From positions 82,169,360 to 82,233,359 of the forward strand of contig CM034531.1 of NCBI GenBank assembly GCA_020002185.1: a DNA stretch of 64,000 nt, written 5' to 3'. The DNA comes from Paraescarpia echinospica. Its lineage: Eukaryota > Annelida > Polychaeta > Sabellida > Siboglinidae. The translations under genes were made by a program, and so were the position numbers. The notes below the pieces were generated by a model. The model worked only from the letters and a program-made list of their open reading frames with translations, searched no databases and had not been told where the DNA came from. Below, in pieces: positions 58,952-64,000 of the stretch; the stretch's first letter is position 1, and each line of letters begins with the position of its first letter.

Positions 58952-59500
58952 CAAGGAATAGAAAAGTAAAAAAACATATATGGCCATACGGACAAAACAG
59001 TCTTTATTAGTGATAGCACCATGTCTGCGTATATAAGTTATTTTTTGTAATACTGGAAAATGGCGAGAAAACCTGTTGGATTGTGAATAAAACCAAGGTC
59101 ACCTCATCATTAATTAAACATAAATGCAACACAATAAAGACGCTAGTGGTGATGTTGTTGAAAATGTGTCTACAACGTCCACTGGAGACAAAGCTCCCAA
59201 ACAAGATTCGAAGGAGATGTCTCCAACTCGTTGGTGACTGCAGTCGCCAGAAAGAAGATCCGGTGTCAAGATTTATTACGCGGATACCCACTAATCGCAT
59301 AAAAAAGCAGGGAAATAAAAACCCACACCAACCTGGTCTGCGAAAACCGTGATATTGAGGCGACTGACTTTCTAATGAACAATCGGCCTTTATGGAAAAG
59401 ACTCCGACCAACCAATGCCAATGATTATGACGGTGCTTGTGATGATGGCAATGATGATGATTATGACGATGATTATGATGATGACGACGACGACGACGCA
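58952..59500. other. Unassigned, ending in a (GAT/GAC)n tract
   Basis: Overlapping ORFs on both strands (about 90-165 codons) are not recognised. 59430-59502 is a GAT/GAC trinucleotide repeat coding for Asp or, inverted, His/Arg runs, which inflates the minus-strand ORF. Confidence 0.4.
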
Positions 59501-59514
59501 ATAATGTTTAGGTC

Positions 59515-59560
59515 ATTCTACGGTACTTTAAGCTCCAGAAATACATACTTGCATTAACGT
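59515..59560. repeat. Fragment shared with the LINE tail cluster
   Basis: CGGTACTTTAAGCTCCAGAA, then ATACATACTT, matches CGGTACATTAAGCTCCACAA, then ATACATACTT, after the LINE tail at 35932 and its duplicate at 45432. Confidence 0.5.
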
Positions 59561-60302
59561 ATAGGAATGTAACGGTTGAATGCATTCCTGTGCCAAGATT
59601 GGTAGATTACGCTCTCTCGGCTCCGTTGAAGACCAATAGCTGTTACTTGGAGAAAGTTAACATGCATACTTTTAACCAGACATTTGTTTCCGTTTAAGTT
59701 TTTAAAATGGGTTACCTACACTCCGTTTCCAGTGCATTAGGTTCCTCGGTCATATTCAACATCCCTAATATGGGATACTTGAACATAGTACATCCCAATT
59801 CCAAAATATCTACCTAAATTATCAGTGCATTTAACAGTAAATATATATTATTTTACTTCTCCGTAACATGCGGCATGGTGTTGTTGCACAGTTTTCATGG
59901 TTTACCCATGAAATACTCTTTATATGAGGGTTTACCCAAATAGAATATTGTGAAGCTTCTACAGAAGTTGAGTGACCATTTTTCCACATTGATGTTAAAC
60001 ATTCATATATTGAGCGTGAAATCTTATGTCTTGTGGAACGACGTCTATAGAGCAACAGTTGAATCCATCCCAGCAGGCGAATCACTCACACCAGTAGATT
60101 AACAATTAACACGCATTAATCATTTTGTATCGACATCTTAAATTAGTTATCCTTTGCAAACGACGGATGCTCCTTGCCTCTCTACAAAAATATACCAACG
60201 TAAGATCTTCGCTTCGTTTGGAGGAAATGCAGGATCTACCTATATCTTACCAAACATAGGCTATTCAGATCTACGCGCAAAATATTTATTGTGCCATTGA
60301 AT
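59561..60302. other. Unassigned
   Basis: AT-rich. Weak LINE-like flavour near 60160-60290 but no block I can name. Confidence 0.35.
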
Positions 60303-60790
60303 GCATGTCAAGTCAAGTCAAACACGTTTATTCAAACAAATCAAACACATTAGATGTACAAATGAAATATAGAATACATATTTGTGAAAAGGTCGAAAGG
60401 AGAAACAGAAAAGTAAAAATAATTATAGATTCATGCTTCTCCTTGGTCGACAATTTCTAGCAGCGTTTTACATATTGCTGTGTTTTTTAGTCATACAGAC
60501 ATGGCAATCATTACTTATGTTTTGGGTGCTTGTTATGAAACAATGTGAAGTTATATCCGTATACAATAACTTTCAAATGTATTTTTGTTGTAGTGTGCTT
60601 TGAAACAGTGAAACGAGCTCATATTGGTAAAACTGACATTCAGCGAGTTCCACAGGTTGGTTCCGTAGACAGTTAACGACCTACACCTTCTGGTGGTTGT
60701 TGCACGGGTTTGGGAAAATATATTTCGTCTTCGTGTGCAGTACGTGCATGTTGAAAATTGCTTATCAAAATTGCTGATATACAGGGGCGT
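60303..60790 (-). pseudogene. LINE 3' end with C-terminal codons, minus strand
   Basis: The minus strand reads THxYxTRRRNIFSQTR, then TTTRRCRSLTVYGTNLWNSL and FHCFKAHYNKNTFE, the usual L2-group C-terminal block. The 3' untranslated region follows and ends CATTTGTACATCTAATGTGT, TTGATTTGTTTGAATAAACG and a (TTGACTTGA) tail at 60303. The tail identifies the family of the small 3' fragments at 35280 and 44780. Confidence 0.75.
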
Positions 60791-61310
60791 TCTGCTTGAT
60801 ACGTATGCCCCTGCCCCACATAAAAAAGTTGTGATTACGTGACTTCATAGGCTGCATGTCATAACTATTTGGCTCCTAATAAGGATATTTTGCAAAGCAA
60901 CCTATTCTCTTATTTCATTAAATAAATTGGCACCCTAGTTACTAACACTTAACATGTTAGTAATGTCCTTCACAAATTACGTAATTTCTCACAAAATTAC
61001 AAAAGGCGCCTTCACGTATACATGTGTATCTTTCTGTAATATTCGCTGTAAAATAAATAATTAACATTTACACAATAAGTGTGTCCAATGTTTAATATTG
61101 AAAGAGCCGTTTGTAATTTTATTATTGAGTAGAAAACATCTATACAAACGCATTAGACATTATTGCGTTATGAAATAATAAACCACCAGTTGGTTGGTGA
61201 GAAAGCAATGATCCAAGGAAGCGAACTAATATAGAAAGATGCGAGTAAAAAAGTTAGGCGCCTGTGAGGAAATACTACTACAGTGATACATAATTAGCGT
61301 ACGTACATAC
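60791..61310. other. Unassigned AT-rich sequence
   Basis: No exon or transposon block seen. Confidence 0.4.
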
Positions 61311-61319
61311 ACGCGCGCG

Positions 61320-61387
<68 letters not shown>
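61311..61387. repeat. (GC)n(AC)n microsatellite
   Basis: Alternating CG/GC followed by about 30 AC dinucleotides, a purine-pyrimidine alternation throughout (potential Z-DNA). Confidence 0.95.
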
Positions 61388-61388
<1 letters not shown>

Positions 61389-61530
61389 GAAGTTATCTTG
61401 TTATTATTATTATTATTAAACAAACATATCTAGGTACAACAGACATACTTGCGTTCAGCTGTAATGCGAGCGATTGTGTTTTATGTCCAGGACCGGGCGA
61501 CAAGGCGACCGACCGCAGTAGAACGCCGCA

Positions 61531-61645
61531 ATGGCGGAGTCCCTACGAGCACAGTGCTGCCTCCTAGCGACTATGCTGGTGATCTGTCTCGTCACGTCAA
61601 CAATGACTACAGAACCGTCTACAACAACTATGCCACCGATTCCAG
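61531..61645 (+). CDS. Candidate first coding exon with signal peptide
   Basis: An ATG in strong context (GCCGCAATGG) opens MAESLRAQCCLLATMLVICL, then VTSTMTTEPSTTTMPPIP. This has a short polar start, a hydrophobic core of about 15 residues and a Thr/Pro-rich stretch, the layout of a secretory signal peptide followed by a mucin-like region. An exon could run from an AG acceptor at 61490 (TTTTATGTCCAG) to CAG/GTATTA at 61645. If not spliced, the frame continues into the CA-rich flank and stops at 52 codons. The downstream partner is not recognised. The local CpG content is higher than in the flanks. Confidence 0.45.
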
Positions 61646-61850
61646 GTATTACTGAAATGCACGCACATGCATGTGCATGTGTGTAAATGTGCATACCTCT
61701 GTGTGATGTTTGTGCATATGAGTGCATGCGTGAGTCTGCTTACTGCCAAGTGGGTTCAGTATAATTATATTTAGTACGCCCTATATATGCACCAGTACCA
61801 TTCATAGCGAAAAAGTGCACGGCAGATGTATTATTATGTCTGTTACGAGT

Positions 61851-62135
61851 CCGCTAGATCGCACACAGCATTTCAACCACATACATGAAAAACTAACGGC
61901 GATCACTGCAATTTAAATATTGTGACCCCCAAGATCCCCACCCTCCGGACGAATTTCGAAAAAATAAACATACGAACCACCCCAATGGGCTCGCTAGATT
62001 GCACACGACATTTCAACCCCATACGTACAAAAGTGACGGAGATAAGTCACAATTTAAAATTGTGAACCCAAGATGCCCACCCCGAACGAAATTCGAAACA
62101 AATCTAAATTTACGAACCACCCCAATTCCCCCGCT
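61851..62135. repeat. Two copies of an about 140-bp tandem repeat
   Basis: CGCTAGATCGCACACAGCAT and CGCTAGATTGCACACGACAT lie about 140 bp apart, each followed by TTTCAACC, CACAATTTAAA and ACGAACCACCCCAAT. A third copy starts at 62131 and breaks off. Confidence 0.85.
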
Positions 62136-63095
62136 AGATCACATAAAAAATGCAGTTAACATAACCCAAATACTAGCGCAATCCGTGAAATGACTAAATT
62201 AACTAACTTTGGGTTTTTCAACTGCACCGCCAATTGCTAGAACATAGACCATTTGTCCAATGCATATGGGAACATGTGGATTTACAATGGCCCAAAGTTA
62301 ATTGATGTATAGATGGAATACACGTGTTGTTTGCACAGTAAATAATTTAACATGTATTCAACCTGTTCATGCATGCGCGATGGTTTATCTGCTGTGGACA
62401 GTAGGGCCGTGTAGCGGTGGGACGGGTGTGTTGACGGGACCAGAGGGACAGGTCGGCCGGAGGAGAACAAACGTCAACATTGACTTGACGTGTCGATGGA
62501 TGATCGAAGTCGACAAAGGCAAGGTTGGCATCTGTCACTTGAACACAAGAACATAAATATGTTTAGTTATCAAACAGTATGTTGTTACTAAAATCGGCCA
62601 GTATATACATATATATATATATATATAATGTGTGTGTATGTGTGTGTGCATATTTTGCCTAACAACTAAACCGTGCAATGATACTGCCCTTAAAAAATCC
62701 AACTTATGATTCACATAAGAACGTATACTTACGATATAAATATCAACGTTTCTTAAGTGGTCATGCCATACTACTAGAAACCAAAACATGTAATGTCATA
62801 TTAAAAGATATCAGAACATATGTCAATTTAAACAAAATGCTTTGTTACATTATACTTACCTGTGACATTTGTGATGTTACATTTGTATTATTATTACCAT
62901 GATTGTCTTGATTATTATGGTGATTCTGCACTACAAGTAGTACCTGTTGTCGTTGCAGGTAGTTTGTAAAGGGTTTCTTTGCTAAAGTACAACATTAAAC
63001 CCTGTCTCCAACCATTTAAAAAGGATCACAATGAGCGCTGCAGAATTGGGCAACGTAAGGTGGTAATGCTCCATTAAGTTATGGTCGACCTTGAG
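62136..63095. other. Unassigned with a (TA)n(TG)n tract
   Basis: 62596-62650 is a TATATA/TGTGTG microsatellite. The 84-codon ORF at 62302-62556 is locally GC-rich but not recognised. Confidence 0.4.
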
Positions 63096-63099
63096 GTGA

Positions 63100-63345
63100 A
63101 GGAACAAAGTGCCACATCAAAGTTTACTACTTAAACTAAAGGCCCGTGGCATAGGGGATGGTATAATTAACTGGATACAAAATGGCTGATTGACAGAAGA
63201 CAACGGGTAGTGGTTGATTGTGAGGCTTCAAATTGGAAATCGATTTTGAGTGGGATAGCACAGGGATCAGTACTGGGACCTATATTACTCTTAACATATA
63301 TCAACGATTTGGACGATGATATAACAAGTAAGGTGTTAATGGAAG
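63100..63345 (+). pseudogene. LINE (CR1-group) reverse transcriptase fragment
   Basis: The plus strand reads IINWIQ, WLIDRRQRVVVDCEASNWKS, ILSGIAQGSVLGPILLLTYI and NDLDDDITSKVLM, palm blocks 3-4 just before the catalytic box, which is missing. The style matches the CR1-group copy at 14630-15287. Confidence 0.78.
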
Positions 63346-63354
63346 TGTGAATAT

Positions 63355-63690
63355 ACTGAATCCTGGATTTCCCTCACGGAGCTTTCGGTGTCCTCACGAC
63401 ACCCTCGTTAGCGTCGGACTGCTAACTCTTGATCGTCATGTGACATCGTTGGTGGTCGTCACATGACAGCAGTTCCAAGAGGTTGCGCGGGAATGTCGTA
63501 CCCGGTGTCTCTGTTGATGGCTGACCCCCTCTCTTTTATTTCTATGGCTTCGTTGATTTTCCTTCGTCAGACGTTGTTTTCTTTGGCGAGCACTGTTGCG
63601 TATTTGGCCGTGCTGTTGTGGCCCTCGTTCACTGTATGTTCGCCTGAGTGGTGCCCTGGTGTTACTATGTTCTATAAGTCATCTCGCTAG
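63355..63690 (-). pseudogene. Penelope-like element C-terminus (GIY-YIG region) and 3' end
   Basis: Minus strand: EHTVNEGHNSTAKYATVLAK, then EN-V, stop, RRKINEAIEIKERGSAINRD and TGYDIP. H-x-x-x-x-GH followed by the R-K-x-x-EAI-E-I and NRD-G blocks is the end of the GIY-YIG nuclease part of Penelope-like retroelements. One TGA interrupts it. The following 100 bp (to 63355) have the usual TCACGACACCCTCG style of their 3' ends. Confidence 0.6.
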
Positions 63691-63928
63691 ATATTTTGAT
63701 TAGGTAGCATTGTTGCTAAAACTAAGCAAGGGCGATAGTCGGGCGGCGTAACGTAACGTAATTGATTGTATTTAAATTAGGTCACTACCGGTAATGTTAG
63801 CGTTCGTGACAGGATAAATAGTCGGCTGTTTAACTGAAATTTGTAACCTAAAGTGTGCTGTAGTACACAGGAAACAGTCTTTATAAAGACTAAGTTAGTT
63901 AAGTTATTAAATAAATTCTGATCGGGAT
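63691..63928 (+). other. Possible 5' leader of the ORF at the right edge
   Basis: No gene. An AATAAA-like word and an AT-rich stretch precede the ATG. Confidence 0.3.
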
Positions 63929-64000
63929 ATGGCGCCTTGCAAACGGGAAGTGAAGGCAAAGCGACACTTGGTGTGTGATCACTGCCACAGCTGGGTAGAT
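63929..64000 (+). CDS. Start of an ORF with a Cys/His motif, cut by the window edge
   Basis: ATGGCGCCTTGC opens MAPCKREVKAKRHLVCDHCH, then SWVD, with no stop before 64000. C-D-x-C-x-x-W-V is the first half of a PHD-type or ORF1p-type zinc finger of the kind found in ORF1 of some LINEs. With LINE and Penelope-like debris next to it, a retrotransposon ORF1 is the most likely identity; a host PHD protein is possible. Confidence 0.5.
   Translation, partial: MAPCKREVKAKRHLVCDHCHSWVD

Noticed and set aside
59007..59501. 164-codon minus-strand ORF with His/Arg-rich start
   Set aside because: The start is the inverse of a (GAT/GAC)n tract, and the remainder is unrecognised.

Overview
This is eukaryotic, repeat-dominated DNA. 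The only host coding sequence I can name is split into short exons with GT-AG borders. It lies among non-LTR retrotransposons (RTE-like and several L2/CR1-like lineages), Ty3/Gypsy elements, a Penelope-like fragment, hAT-like DNA transposons, fold-back elements and microsatellites. That mixture fits an invertebrate animal, probably marine (mollusc or lancelet-like), but the sequence does not fix the species.

Layout. 1-1440: a 42-bp minisatellite with an 84-bp higher-order period. 2121-17747: two exons of the mitochondrial propionyl-CoA carboxylase alpha gene (PCCA) on the minus strand. Their 15.4-kb intron is filled with transposons: hAT-like elements, an RTE-like LINE, other LINE pieces on both strands, and a 5'-truncated Gypsy with a 172-bp LTR. 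17748-23900: AT-rich, mostly unassigned DNA with two short inverted-repeat elements and two satellite-like tandem arrays. 24020-25380: a broken gene of an unnamed transposase-like family. 27770-30650: a decayed Gypsy. 30680-33258: an inverted repeat with 400-bp arms around a LINE fragment.

33707-53235 is a tandem duplication of a roughly 2.9-kb block. The first copy (33707-36573) is nearly clean apart from an internal deletion. The second (36574-53235) has been inflated by an almost intact Gypsy (37510-43488) and by a 7.23-kb element inserted at TTAA (45780-53009). That element itself carries another complete Gypsy with LTRs and a 5-bp target duplication (46783-51155). Because the first copy keeps the empty TTAA site, the ends of the 7.23-kb element can be read to the base.

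53599-58945 is the most unusual object: a 5.35-kb, almost loopless palindrome with a 6-bp target duplication. Its arms are made of the same five or six families of short tandem repeats in mirror order, and it has no recognisable protein. 58952-64000: LINE and Penelope-like fragments, a candidate signal-peptide exon at 61531-61645, and at the right edge the start of an ORF (63929) with a cysteine/histidine motif.

Nearly all long ORFs here come from retrotransposons or from tandem repeats whose unit lacks stop codons. Family names are from memory of conserved motifs, and no database was searched.
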